A DNA stretch of 64,000 nucleotides. Origin: Argopecten irradians. Taxonomy: Eukaryota; Mollusca; Bivalvia; Pectinida; Pectinidae. Below are positions 45,501-57,479 of this stretch, one piece after another (the first letter of the stretch is position 1; each line of letters starts with the position of its first letter). Location of the stretch: positions 8,200,609-8,264,608 of the forward strand of contig NC_091149.1 of NCBI RefSeq assembly GCF_041381155.1. The letters are read 5' to 3'. The notes below the pieces were generated by a model. The model searched no databases and had not been told where the DNA came from. It saw only the letters and a program-made list of their open reading frames with translations. The position numbers were made by a program, and so were the translations under genes.

Positions 45501-47490
45501 CCACTTTCAAGACAAAAAAGTACGTTCAATTAACAATGGCACCTCTCAATTAAATAGGATTTAAACTTGCCCCATAAAAGTCATCAGACCCCCAAATAGG
45601 TATAAAATTTTCCCTTCCAAACTGCCACCAATTTTTCAATATTATTATATTCAAATGGGCTGAGCCACTTAGGTTGACTAGTACACAAATTTTAACAACG
45701 GTTTCCATAGATTCAAACTGTTTTTGGGTTCAGTAAAGGTACTTCAAAACCCCATAAAATTTAATATAACGTTCTGTTGGAATCCCCCCAATGGCATATA
45801 GCCTTATTTTCGGTACGGTGTCCAAATGGCCGCCATAACTGTACGATTTTAGGATATTCCTATATTATACTATTGGAACTGACGCCCCAACTGTAAAAAA
45901 AGTGCCAAAATTAAAACTCAGTTCTTAGGTGTCAAAATATTACCAAATTTGTAGAATACTTCATGCATATTTGATACCATTTTTTTGTATTTAATGTATA
46001 CCTCTATGCTTTGGGTTGCCCTGTCCCCTGGGGGATTAACACCACCAAATTCTAAAAAAGTGGTATGTTCACTGTGTGTTGCGTCCTTAGCGCTCAGCAA
46101 AACGGGTTCGAAGTGGGACGACTGTTCTGATTCGCCCGTTGTCACGATTCATGTACCGGGTGGGGTGTGTTGCTTGGTGTATTAGGTGGCATGTATTCAG
46201 GATTTACATCTATTTACTATAAAAAGGGCATAACCCTATACCCTAGAAACACAAGCCATGAATTTATTGAAGTTCCAAAATTATCACGAGTAACCTCGTT
46301 CAAATACAGGGAGACCAAGGAACTTTTGTGACCCATAGTTACAATAGGACGTTAATTAATCAAACAAACAATAATTTAAAAGTCATAGTACCTCCCTATT
46401 TGATTATAGGCTCTGGGTAAGTCTGTCCCCTGGCGGGACAAGGTTGTTTATAAAGTGGTATGTTTCTGCTCCTGCTTAGCGCTCAGCAAATTGGGAGTGG
46501 GACGAAATTTGGTTAATTGTCAATAAATAATGTGACCGGGTGACAAGTAGCGATTGTTGGATTTACCTCATCAACTTCGGCGGCATGCTTCAGTGATGCG
46601 TGTATGTATGCCCCTGAGAGGTAGTGTTCTAAGAAAATTTATACAAGTTCGTTCATCCTACCCCAAGGATGTGTAATGGCCAAATTTGTGTTTATATCCA
46701 CATGTAGAACTCACAACAAGTAATCGATTTAAAGAATTTACCTCTATTTCCCCTATTTATATCATGCATGCCCCCGGCATCGAAGACACCAAAAACACTC
46801 CACCCGTTCCGTTACAAATACTGACAATGTCGAATCCAGTCGTCCCACTCCCTGTATTCATGTAGAACTCTATGCAGGAATGATTTAATGGATTTTCACT
46901 TTTTTAGATTTGGTGTGTCTCGGCCAGGGGGACAGAACCAAAAATAATGCCTTCCTCACATGTTCGAACGCTCAACTCAAGGCCAAAAGAGATTTTTGTG
47001 GCCAAGGGAGGTTTACAAAGATAAAGTCATTTAGGAACTCTATGGATAAGTATCCTAAATTTAGTTTACCTTTATTTCCCAATATTGGCACCCCGCAGGT
47101 ACAAACTCTAACGCTCCTGGGTCAGGGCCATGTTTATACGAAGTAGTAAACTGTTTCCCTGTCAACCGATGTATGTTTAACTTTAAAATTTAAAATTGAG
47201 CTTAATTAACATGCAAAATTAGTACAACAAAAAAGTATTTACCTCTAATAACCACTAGTGTTTTTTTAACGTCCTTTTAACAGCCAGGCCCCTGGGTTTG
47301 TGAGCAGATTGTGGAGACTCGGCATAACGGTATGCTCCAAAATTTATGCACACGTACTCGATGTTTGTTCTGAAGTTTGTGGCTAAGGTTGAATGTGTAC
47401 TTTGGAGAACTCGGTATGTTCGTGTTGTGAAAGAATTTTACCGTTTTTGAATCCCTTTTTATAGTGCTATATCACTGAAGCAATGCATTC
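45500..47490. repeat. Mosaic of degenerate SINE family A pieces and a ~400-bp module
   Basis: Pieces in both orientations: 46008-46190 and 46405-46615 (head-first, +), 46750-47000, 47260-47490. The module at 45540-45960 (CAAATAGGTATAAAAT, GGTTCAGTAAAGGTACTTCA) is shared with 49290, 60541 and 62553. Many indels relative to clean copies. No gene. Confidence 0.6.
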
Positions 47491-47492
47491 TT

Positions 47493-47516
47493 GGGGGGGG
47501 GGGGGGGGGGGGGGGG
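47493..47516. repeat. 24-G homopolymer
   Basis: In the paralogous place at about 61304-61345 the sequence is GGGG(TG)n. Likely an error-prone or mutated simple repeat. Confidence 0.9.
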
Positions 47517-48457
47517 TGGGGTATATGGTAAAATAGTTAAATTAAGTGCTGTGGGTATGGTTTGCATGTGCATTTTGTATATATAAATTGTTAGTTATTT
47601 GTGTTAGTAGAGTTGGACACTGAAAGTTGGATGCCATAGACACTAAACCCTGTAATCCCTTGTGGAGGCCCCGTCCTCTGACTTCGTTCAGTTGCCGCCA
47701 TTTAGGCTGTTGCTCCGAAAAAAAACTGAGGAATTTACGTATTTGTTACAATCCATGCAGAAGTGACACTATGCACACACTACAAGTTTCTCAATCCATC
47801 ACGATCATTTAAAGGAAATGTTGACTGACAACGGGCGGACGGACGACGTCCCACGGACCCCGCATGACATAAGCTCACCGGTAAGGGCCAGGTGAGCTAG
47901 AAACTACCACTATCATGTGTAGACTTTATGACCTGCACTCAACCAGAAGTTATATTTTTAACTTGAGTCTATCACATGTGCAAACACGACCTGTTCACAC
48001 AAAGCCAAATGTGAGGTCGTTCAGAAGTGCATTAGGGGTAAATAAAGTCAGTTAGGACCCAGGGAGATATGTTGGGAGAAATCACAAACAGTCGCCTAAT
48101 AACAATTGAACGTTTAATTGTAACGCCAGTATTTTAAATGCTCAATGTAAGAAATCTAGTACTTGCACATCCAACAAATACAAAGACATATTCACGTTTG
48201 CGTTATTATGTTCAAACACACGAGATTAGTTGATGGTGGATGAGAATATCTATAACCAGAAAATGTGTTCATCGCTTTCGAAATCAATCCTCATCAAACT
48301 AACCAGACTGCAATAAATGGTGATATCATGAGAGGAACATGACTACAGTATGTGTAGTATGTCAATCAATCAACCAAATTAAAATCAATCAATTAGATTG
48401 AATAGTGTGAAACATCTTACATCGTATAAAACAGTTCGTTAAAAATAATATTCTTAC

Positions 48458-48500
48458 CAAGCGTTAGGTATGTCCTATCCCTTGTATGACTTCCGTGAAA
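48458..48500 (-). other. Orphan copy of the 5' exon
   Basis: GGATAGGACATACCTAACGC then TTG with donor GTAAGAATATT, as in copy 1. No synthetase lies within reach before 42.5 kb on this strand, unless it acts as an alternative 5' exon of copy 4. Confidence 0.45.
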
Positions 48501-48833
48501 TTAAAAAAATCAGTTCTATATACGTATTCAAATCACGCTATCATATTTATGTCAGAGACGCATGTCTACTCATACTGGGGTGCGATAGCACACGAACGTC
48601 TACACTTACACATCAATTTTAAAAATATATGTTATATGATGTGTGTATGTGTGTAGTTGCCTCCGTTACTTATCGGCTGTTCACGGCCCCGCTGTGTAGA
48701 AGTACTGGTGTCACCCGACGTCAAGTAATTTCCTTGGAGGTAACTGGGTGAGGTACATGGCATTGCTACAAAGAACACGATGCCTAACTTTTCAATAGAT
48801 AAAAGAAGAATTGACTACTAATTATCATTTTGT

Positions 48834-48914
48834 CAATATAATTAAAAATTAAGATCCTTATAACCACTCTTATCAAACGTAGTGATAATAAGGATCTGTA
48901 TTTTAATCAGATTG
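48834..48914. mobile_element. Small 9-bp-TSD MITE, paralogous copy
   Basis: Same element and same flanking TCATTTTGT as 45048, carried by duplication. Confidence 0.82.
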
Positions 48915-49045
48915 TCATTTTGTATTTGTGTATCCCTTCTTGAATAAGATCACATCGCTAATCGTAAGTCTAATTTAACCCTTGACGGCTGCACATTCGG
49001 GTTAATCGATTAGCACATTGTGTGAAATTGTCTTCGTAACATTAA

Positions 49046-49262
49046 AGTTTGTTTGTTTGATTAATTAACGTCCTATTAACAGCTATGGTCATGTAAGGAC
49101 GGGGCCTCCCATGTGGGATGCTGTGTGTTGCGTGTATGTTGTGAGGAGGTGCGTGTTTTGGGAGACTGCATTATATTCATGTAGTGTCTTCGTGTATAGT
49201 GGAACTGTTTGCCCTTTTTTATAGTGCTATATCACTGAAGCATGCCGTCGTAGACACCAAGT
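49046..49262 (-). mobile_element. SINE family A, truncated copy
   Basis: GTTTGTTTGTTTGATTAATT, then ACGTCCTATTAACAGC and body to CACTGAAGCATGCCG. Extra bases occur (GGGGCC for GGCC, CCCTTTTTTA). Confidence 0.65.
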
Positions 49263-49689
49263 ACGTCTACACACAAGGGCACCTCTCAATTAAATATATT
49301 TAAACCTTTCAAGGACAAACAAATAGGTATAAATTGTTCAATATTATTATATTCAAATGGGCTGAGCCACTTTAGGTTGGACACAAGTGTTAACAACGGT
49401 TTTCTCAACTGTTTTGGGTTCAGTAAAGGTACTTCAAAACCCCATAAAAAGGCCATTGGAATCCCCCATGGCAAAGCCATATTTTTCGGTATAAATCCAG
49501 GAATTGAGCCGCCATAACTGTACGTTGTCAATTTCTAATATAGATATACTTTTTGGAACTGACCTGAACCATAAAATAAGATCCCAGTGTCCTTCAAAAT
49601 CTAACCAAAGTTTCAGAATAAGCACAATCCAAAATTTTTATAAAAATTTTTTTTCATGTAATCATCTAACCTTTTTGTAGGTTAGTGGC

Positions 49690-49915
49690 TTTGGGCACCC
49701 TGTCCCCTGGCCGAGACACACCAAAGTCCTATATAAAAGTGGTAGTTTATCTGGCTCCTGCTTAATTTCAGCAAACGGGGAGTTGGGAAGACTGGTTGGC
49801 TCCGTTGTCAGTTATACATGTGACAAGGTCTGGTGTGTTTCCTTGGTGACATTCTAAACGGCATGCAAACAGTGATATAGCACTGTATCAAAAGGGCAAT
49901 CAACCCCACTATAAC
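49690..49915 (+). mobile_element. SINE family A head and body, + orientation
   Basis: CCCTGTCCCCTGGCCGAGAC, ACACACCAAAGTC, down to GATATAGCACTGTATC. Degenerate. Confidence 0.5.
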
Positions 49916-50506
49916 AAGAAATTCACATAACATTTTCTAATCTTAAGACCGTCTATTTATGAAAAATTTTATTGCCATCGCATAAATACAAGAAGATTTA
50001 TACATGGAGAGTTTTCCTATTTGACCATGAGCTTTTGACTAGGATGCACCGAAAAATGAACAAACAAACAAAGTTATGGATAGTAAATTTGTTAAAAGTT
50101 TTGTAAATGCGATCTCATTTGAGATGAAACTGATAACATTTAAATTAAGAAAGTTAATGACACATTTGCGCAACAATATAATGTTTTCTCCAATTGCTTA
50201 AAACTTAATACAATGCAAAAAACGTCTCCCCACTGTGGAGGAAATTTAACAGCCCATGTAAGGACGGCCTCCCATTCAATAGCAGCCCCCTGGGGGGGTG
50301 GGGACCACATAATTCACAATTTTGATTGGCCTTATGCCTTAGAAGGTTTGTGCAAAATTTCATTGAAATTGCTTAAGCAGTTTTGGAGAAGAAGTCGAAA
50401 ATGTAAATTGTTTACGGACATACGACGCACGACGACGGACAAAAGGCGATTAGAATAGGTCACTTGAGACTTCGTCTCAGGTTAAGTGACTTTGTCTCAG
50501 GTGACC

Positions 50507-52310
50507 TAAAAAGACAAGTAAAAACTAAAACAAAATTGTAAATTTTGAGATTTAATAAAAGGAGTTGCATTTGATAAAATAGCTTTGGCTAAAACACATG
50601 AGAAAACTCATGCACATTGTTGATGAAACGATGAGTGTTGCGTTGAAATAAATATAAGATACGATGAGAGAACGTTTTGTTAATTTTGTTAAAAATGCCG
50701 ATCTCTTTGAGATAGTTGAAAATACGATTATGTCTCACGGCATGTAAGAAAATGTACATGTTGGAGACAATATAATACTTATCTCGTATGTGCTTAAACT
50801 CAATACAATGCAATAAAACATGCTCCACTGTGAGAGGAAAATCACATGCATGGCATGTAGGAGAATCCTCCCCTCTCAATAGATAGGAATGTGTAAAATA
50901 TGTGTGTTCAATTCGGAGCCGCGGGAGAACAACTTCCTCTCTGCGGTCTCTCCGACTGGACAGATTAGGATTAAGTGTAGGTTGTATTTTAAGATAGTTT
51001 ATTGTTTGTTTCGGTAGAACACATTTGTTGCCAATGGTGTTTAATGGCTGACTGAATGTAAGGTTTGATGTAATGTAAGGTTTGATGTCGGTGTAAGGTA
51101 GTTTCAAATGTGTTTGTGCTAGGCGAAGAGCAGTCTTAGCTGCTTTATCGGTCTTTTCATTTCCCTTTATACCAACATGGCTGGAAATCCAGAGATAAGA
51201 AATTTGAGTTTTAGAAGACAATCGAAATGTTCGGATCAAAAGATTTTGGATTAATGCGTTTCTAGGGTGTCTTGATTTCAAAGCCTGAAGAACCGAAAGA
51301 GAGTCGGAACAGATTATTGCCTTTTCAATGCGGTGTTCTTCGATATGGTCAAGCGCCAGACTGATAGCACATGCTTCCGCAGAGAAAATGGAGGCAACAT
51401 CCGGGAGTCGGATAGAGGAGCAGTGATTAGATGTACAGCATGCTGCCGCAACATTATCACCATCTTTTGATCCGTTAGTGAAGATCTGAACATGGTCAGG
51501 GAAAGCCCTAATGAACTCCCGAAAGGAGGATTTGTGTTCTTCGGGTAATACACTGGATTTTGCCCTCTCATGTAGAGATAAATTGATATCATGTGTTTGA
51601 ATGAGCCATGGTGGTACATCCGATACGGTGTACTCGTCAATGGTGTCGAAATTTATATTTAGTTCCAGCAAAAATTTTGAAATTCTGATGCCAAATGTTG
51701 GTATGAGCTTTAGATTTTGTGATTGAATACAAGGTTAAATGCGGGATTTTTGGGGTTGAATTTCAGTTGAGCAGCATACTGTAAGGATAATTTCTTTCGT
51801 CGATCGTCTAGAGATGGCTCACTAGCTTCCACATGGAGACTCTTCACAGGTGTTGTTCGAAAAGCTCCAAATGCAAGACGCAGTCCCTGATTCTGTATTG
51901 GGTCAAGCATCTGTAGATAGGAGCTGCGAGCCGATCCATAGACAATAGAGCCGTAGTCAAGTTTTGATCTAATAAGTGCCCGATAGATACGTAGAAGCGT
52001 TTCACGGTCTGCACCCCAATCAGAATGGGAAAGAACTCGTAGAATGTTCAGCGCCTTCGAGCACTTATCCTTCAGATGTTTGATATGTGGAACAAAGGAC
52101 AGTTTCGAATCAAATATTAGTCCAAGAAATTTAGTTTGTTCAACTACTGGAATTTTAATTCCATTGAGTGTGAGGTCAGGATCATTGCGTGGTTTTCGTT
52201 TTTGACAGAAGTGCATACAGTTTTTGATCTTGAAAATCTAAAGCCATTTTCGTCAGCCCAATTTTGTAATTTGCCTAAACATTGTTGGAGTTGTCGTTCT
52301 ATTTTTTAAA
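50507..52310 (-). mobile_element. I/Nimb-like LINE fragment: RT end, RNase H, zinc knuckle
   Basis: Minus strand, 5'-truncated. Order: RT thumb side (ADENGFRFSRSKT, then TKFLGLIFDSKLSF, ALIRSKLDYGSIVYGSA; 51710-52216), RNase H (IFTNGSKDGD, SAEACAISLALDHIEE, ICSDSLSVLQ, SHVGIKGNEKTDKAAK; 51100-51500) and a CHAC-x7-H-x4-C knuckle (about 50840). Frameshifts near 52218 and after NHKI (about 51710). The first RNase H Asp is Asn (TNGS for TDGS). A dead copy. The 3' tail hairpin is missing; unrelated sequence with GTCTCAGGTGACC adjoins. Confidence 0.88.
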
Positions 52311-53090
52311 TTTTAATGGGGTCATAAAGGTTCAAACATTTATTCTCGATGAGCTCCTCTTTTAACTTGAACCCAGTCCGCCCTATGTAGATGCAGTGTC
52401 ATATGAATGGTGATACATTTCATGGAATTAACATTCTACATTGGCGGACATTTTCAATAGTCAAATTCATATAACAGTCATAAGGTCTTGTTGTTTGTGG
52501 ATGTTGCCTTGTTCTTTTGTTTCATCGAGTAAGGTAGGGTTTAGAAAATAGGTTTTTAGTAGAAGATGAAACCCGGTTATAGGATGTCGACGGGTAGCAA
52601 AATATGCTGAATATATAGAGATTGAACAGTGTTTTAATTACGTTAAAGGTGGTATGAATGCAATGGGATACAGACATATTCAATGTAGCGCTCTATAGTT
52701 ACATACATAAGTCTATTTTTACATGTTCATGATAAAAAACCGATGTTGGTTGCTAAGCTGAGTAACCACGGTAGTCAGTATGGCCGTTGATATAGTTCCG
52801 ATTGTTGAATGTTATAGCTGCAGTTTGATATGGAATATAACAAAGACAGCTTTCAATTATTTTCAAAATGTTTTTTTTTTTTCAATTTGATCATAATTAT
52901 ATCAATAATGTCCATTTCGAATAAAAATTGAGATAACCGAGACGGAACGACTACCGGTATGTATCGTTGTCAAGGAAGTGATGCGGTCCGAAGTTGAGCG
53001 AGCCGCCATATTTGATTTTCAACCGAGGAAAGTTACTGGGATAGAGCCTATTATTAGTTCTTTTTTTAATTTATTTCCGATTACAATTAT

Positions 53091-53400
53091 GTCGTCCATT
53101 TTAACACAGTACAATGTGATATCTCGCCCGGCCAATCACCTTCCAAAGAAAACCACACTTATGCTAGATAAGCTGTCCTTCAACCCAGGTATATGTAAAT
53201 GGAAATCGTTTACGTATGTTCAGTTCCGATTCAATGTCTGTCGCTATTCTACTGTAATAGTATCACTACAATTTATCAGGTGTACGGAGTTACGGCCCTT
53301 GGCGGAGCTATCGAGTCTCTTCTGCTGGAATACAGGGCGAGTTTGGGAGCAAGCTATAACGACCGTAGTGGACTATATAGTGTTATCGTACTTACTTTAG
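53091..53400 (+). other. Exon-like fragment, function unknown
   Basis: ATG at 53091 reads MSSILTQYNVISRPANHLPK and on to LSFNPG, followed by a donor-like GTATATG (53190); a TTTATCAG acceptor-like site precedes GTGTACGGAGTTAC (53280), which continues open. It could be the 5' end of a captured gene. No domain recognised. Confidence 0.25.
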
Positions 53401-53729
53401 TTACATGTTGTGCGCATTGTTGTACTTCTTATCGGCAAGAGCTCAACCGTCAATTTCCTTTTGCCATTTCATGGTAACTAAACTTCCTTTGCACATGCGT
53501 CAGTTTTCGAAAACATGACAGTGATTGGCTGTTGATTATACGTATGTGTAATATCAATAACTAGAACAGCATGATTTTATTCATCAGACTCGAACTCGCC
53601 CACAATATGGTGAACACGCTGCCGTCGGTTTGGTTTTCATTCGCCGTTCTTGAACGTATCTAATGATGTTACCAGTGTCAACATCAACTTAAAACATTAC
53701 ACATACGGCTACCCATCTAATGTTTAAGA

Positions 53730-54091
53730 TTAAAGATGCTCCACCGCCGACAGAGCATAAATGATATTCATCATTTGAACAATGATTGGTGTTAAATCGT
53801 GTACATATATGTCTAATTAACACGAAAAATAATACAAAATAATTTATTTTGCCTTTAGTGCATGAACAATCAGTACTTCATTTCATATAGGATATAGTGC
53901 CACGGTATTTTTTTCGGGATGCAATTATATATATTTTTATATTTCAACTTGAAGTAAAATTAGAAGCTCAAACTTTTCAATGTCGGTAATGGTGTAAATT
54001 AAACTTTTGTAACTGACGAAAAATACTAAATCGTCTGCTCCTGTTTTTTATAGTGAAAAAATACCATTTGTCAGCGGTGGAGCATCTTTAA
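53730..54091. mobile_element. TTAA-ended MITE, 3' of copy 5
   Basis: Duplicate of 40531-40892; lies 7 bp after the stop codon of copy 5. Confidence 0.85.
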
Positions 54092-54098
54092 TATAAAA

Positions 54099-55739
54099 TT
54101 AGTTTTTTATGTTCAACCGGATCATCGCTTCTTGTTTTATTTTCACTTTGTCGGGTTTTCCCGTTGCGAGTCGTGGAAGAGAATCAAATTCGAGGAAATA
54201 TGTTGGATCTTGCCCTATAACATTGTCACCGAGGATTTCAGTGCAGCGTTGTTGAACATCCAGCATTGTGATTGGTGTGGTTTTATCTAGCACCACGCAT
54301 GCGCAAACCTCCTCATACACACGTTCATCAGGCACAGCTAAGACGACAACATCGTTCACACCAGCAATAGAAGTGATGCATTCCTCTACGTCACCCGATA
54401 CCACCTTCAGTGTCCCTCGTTTAATGATGTTGCTCATCCTTCCCTTGATAATCAGACCCCCATCAGACCTCAAAATTCCCACATCCCCCATGTTTAGCCA
54501 GCCGTCCACGATCGACTTGTTTTGATCTTCTGTTGCATTGATGTATCCTTTTAACATCCAAGGAACTTTTATAAAAAATGTGCCCATTTCTCCATGAACC
54601 ACCGGGTTCAAATCTTCCCCACAAACCTTTATTTGAACTCCAGGAAATGTAGAGCCAAGATGTCCGACTTCCATGTCGCTGTCTAACTCACAGTATGTCA
54701 CTAAGCCCACCTCTGTGGAGCCATATGTCATGTACATCCGTTCACATACCTCTCCGATGATCCCCGTGTCTTTGTGTTTGATAATCTGGCCGCCGGTGAT
54801 GATCGATTTCATTCTGTATCCCGTCTGAACGATTTTATCTTTGTTCTGCATTATATCGTATATACAGAACGGGAGAAAAAGGCCACTAGTGCATTTTTCC
54901 TTCATTATGATATCCCAGAGTTCCATGATGTCGCCTCCCTTAGCAGTTATCCGTCCATCCCGAAACACTCTCGTGTCGGCCTCTAATAGACAGTATATAA
55001 TATTACCGCCGATCCAGGAGAAAGGGCGGTCGCTAAAGCATGTACCTCCACTATCATTTTCTCCGCGATACATCATGAAAGCCGAATCCGTGTTAACTAA
55101 AGCCAAGTGAGTGAATTCCACCATTTTAGGCTTCCCTGTGGAGCCAGATGTCATAAAAACAACGGCAGTAGACTCCGGGAAGATTCGCGGGAGTTCCCGA
55201 TCTGTCGGATACTCAATCGCTAGTGATTCCACGTCAGTCAAAGTAGAGTTCCCAGTCTTTCGCAGTAAAACAAAACTTGGGTTACCTTCCCTTTGAGGTG
55301 GGTTGTTAGTGAGGAAATTCTCGGTGTCTTTTAAGAATGACTTATCATCCTCCGGGTCAAATAGAACCAACTTACATCCGGAAATCTTTACTTCGTCGAG
55401 GGTTTTCTTAAAGTTCCCTTGTATTATTGGCAGATGGATGCTAACCGCACCAGTCATAAGGATAGCTAGTTCTCCAATGATCCATTCCATCGAGTTCGGT
55501 CCGGTTATCCCTACCCTATCTCCTGTCTGGATACCTTGGTCCAACAGAAACGAGGCGGTGCGGGTTGCCCGCAGTTTGAGATCACTGAGAGTTATGGCAC
55601 GGCGAGTTCCGTCAGGGAAGCGCTGGATAAATAGTTCCTTTTCTGGTTCCTTACAGACATTCTCATTGAAGACGTCAACAATGGATTTGTACTTGATCGG
55701 ATGGCCAAGCGGCCTGTCGATGAAGCTTAGCTCCGCCAT
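54099..55739 (-). CDS. ACSF2-like acyl-CoA synthetase, copy 5 (subfamily A, intact)
   Basis: 546 residues, one coding exon. Start MAELSFIDRPLGHP, 13 bp after acceptor ACTTTTTCCAG; the 11 upstream in-frame residues cross that acceptor and are rejected. Motifs at the same positions as copy 1: P-loop MTSGSTGKPK, YGSTE (preceded by MYMT, where copies 1 and 4 have MYMI), NMGD, GRMSNIIKRG, and TGKPDK with the catalytic Lys at residue 528. About nine-tenths identical to copy 1 by eye and nearly identical to copy 4. The stop codon is followed within 10 bp by a MITE, so the 3' UTR is transposon-derived. Likely an ATP-dependent CoA ligase; location and substrate are not evident. Confidence 0.9.
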   Translation of the reverse strand: MAELSFIDRPLGHPIKYKSIVDVFNENVCKEPEKELFIQRFPDGTRRAITLSDLKLRATRTASFLLDQGIQTGDRVGITGPNSMEWIIGELAILMTGAVSIHLPIIQGNFKKTLDEVKISGCKLVLFDPEDDKSFLKDTENFLTNNPPQREGNPSFVLLRKTGNSTLTDVESLAIEYPTDRELPRIFPESTAVVFMTSGSTGKPKMVEFTHLALVNTDSAFMMYRGENDSGGTCFSDRPFSWIGGNIIYCLLEADTRVFRDGRITAKGGDIMELWDIIMKEKCTSGLFLPFCIYDIMQNKDKIVQTGYRMKSIITGGQIIKHKDTGIIGEVCERMYMTYGSTEVGLVTYCELDSDMEVGHLGSTFPGVQIKVCGEDLNPVVHGEMGTFFIKVPWMLKGYINATEDQNKSIVDGWLNMGDVGILRSDGGLIIKGRMSNIIKRGTLKVVSGDVEECITSIAGVNDVVVLAVPDERVYEEVCACVVLDKTTPITMLDVQQRCTEILGDNVIGQDPTYFLEFDSLPRLATGKPDKVKIKQEAMIRLNIKN

Positions 55740-55808
55740 GCTTGTCAATCCACTGGAAAAAGTAATGTACACTCATTAAATACAGTGAAATATCAACCTA
55801 ATACCATT

Positions 55809-55948
55809 TTTGTTTGTTTAATTACCTAACAGCGGGGGTCAAGTAAGGACGGTTCCCTTGTATGTGGTATGAGCGTGTATGTAGTAAGTGCATATTTTGG
55901 AAGACTGTGGTATAGAACTCTTGCCCTTTTTATAGTGCTATATCACTG
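55809..55948 (-). mobile_element. SINE family A, diverged copy (duplicate of 42609)
   Basis: Identical in plan to 42609-42748; carried along in the duplication. Confidence 0.65.
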
Positions 55949-56225
55949 TATTGTTTCTTTGTTTGATTCATTAATGTCCTATCAACAGCTATGGTCATGT
56001 AAGGACGGCCTCCCATGTATGCGGTGTGTTGCGTGTATGTTGTGCGAGGTGAGTGGACTGGGAGACTGCGGTATGTTCGTGTTATGTCTTCTTGTATAGT
56101 GGAACTGTTGCCCTTTTTATAGTGCTATATCACTGAAGCATGCCGCCGAAGACACCAAGCAACACACCCCACCCGGTCACATTATACTGACAACGGGCGA
56201 ACCAGTCGTCCCACTCCCTGTATGC
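55949..56225 (-). mobile_element. SINE family A (duplicate of 42749)
   Basis: Tail, hairpin and body to CCACTCCCTGTATGC, as in the proximal copy. Confidence 0.7.
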
Positions 56226-56655
56226 GAAAGTTTCAAAGCGAAAAAAGTCACATTTTCAAGACAAAATGACCGCCTAATGGGTAATTTCTTAAAATCACTA
56301 TATAATAAAAACTACTAGGATTTTTTTGACAAAATTTGTAACGGTCAATTTGCTTCAAATATTGATATTTTTTTTAAATCTCATAACTTCTTATGTCGAA
56401 ACGAGACTTCAACGGGACTGAAACCTCGGATGTGTGGATCCTTAATAGGCCGTTAAACACAATCAGCCAAACCAAACAAAGTAACCCAAACCTTTATATT
56501 TTGTCATATTATACAGGTGAACTCAAACAGTCAGATCTAACAATTTTGTATGAAAAAATCTTAAGAAAAATATAGCGTTATCGAAGACTGTAAAACCCCA
56601 GAGTTACTTCGAGTGCAAAAGTCAAGGTTGCAGGTGAAAAGGTAACTGCGGAGAG

Positions 56656-57021
56656 TTAAAGATGCTCCACCGCTGACAAATGGTATATTTTCACTATCAA
56701 AAACAGAAGCAGACGATTTAGTATTTTTCTTCATTTACAAAAGTTAATTACTTAACACCATTACCACCACTGAAAAGTTTGAGCTTCTAATTTTACTTCA
56801 AGTAAAAAATATGAAAAATAATTAATTGCATCCCGACAAAATTCCGTGGCACTATATCCTATATGGAATGAAGTACTGATTGCGCATACACCAAAGGCGA
56901 AATGAATCATTTTATATTATTTTTTGTGTTAACTAGACATCTATATATACATGATTAAACACCAATAATTGTTCAAATGATGAATACCATTTATACCCTG
57001 TCGGCGGTGGAGCGTCTTTAA
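56656..57021. mobile_element. TTAA-ended MITE, 5' side of copy 5
   Basis: Duplicate of 43464-43838, about 9 bp shorter through single-base runs. Confidence 0.82.
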
Positions 57022-57479
57022 CGATAAAAAAGAATATACAGTTACTCTGACATCAACATCTGTTTAGCAACAAGATATCAACCATAATTGAGAATGTTAA
57101 AACCCAAAGTTACTTCGAGTGCACAAAGTTCTGTCAAGGTTGCAGGTGGGAAAGAAACCGCGGAGTTAACAATAAAAGGAATATTCTAAGATATCAATAA
57201 TGGTTTAACCACTAGGTATATAACACATATGAGAATATAACGAGTAGCACAATCTGATACTGAACTGACAATACGGTACCCAGTTGTCCCACTAAAAGAA
57301 TTTCATATCCACTGTAATGTTCACAACGCAAAAGGAAACACGACACCTTTTCGTCAAAATAAAAAGTGTTTAGAAAATTCGCTTTATGTCAGCTACCACA
57401 AAAAAACTAGTGTATTCTATATGACCTGCACATCAACAAAAGTTATATTTTTAACTTGTAATATGATATGTCCAGACGA

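Larger units (their letters stand above)
47940..49915. repeat. Third copy of the 5' module (no synthetase attached)
   Basis: Collinear with 44300-46000 and 57480-61000: exon-like block 48458, MITE 48834, SINE 49046, 400-bp module 49280. It has no coding region of its own. Confidence 0.7.
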
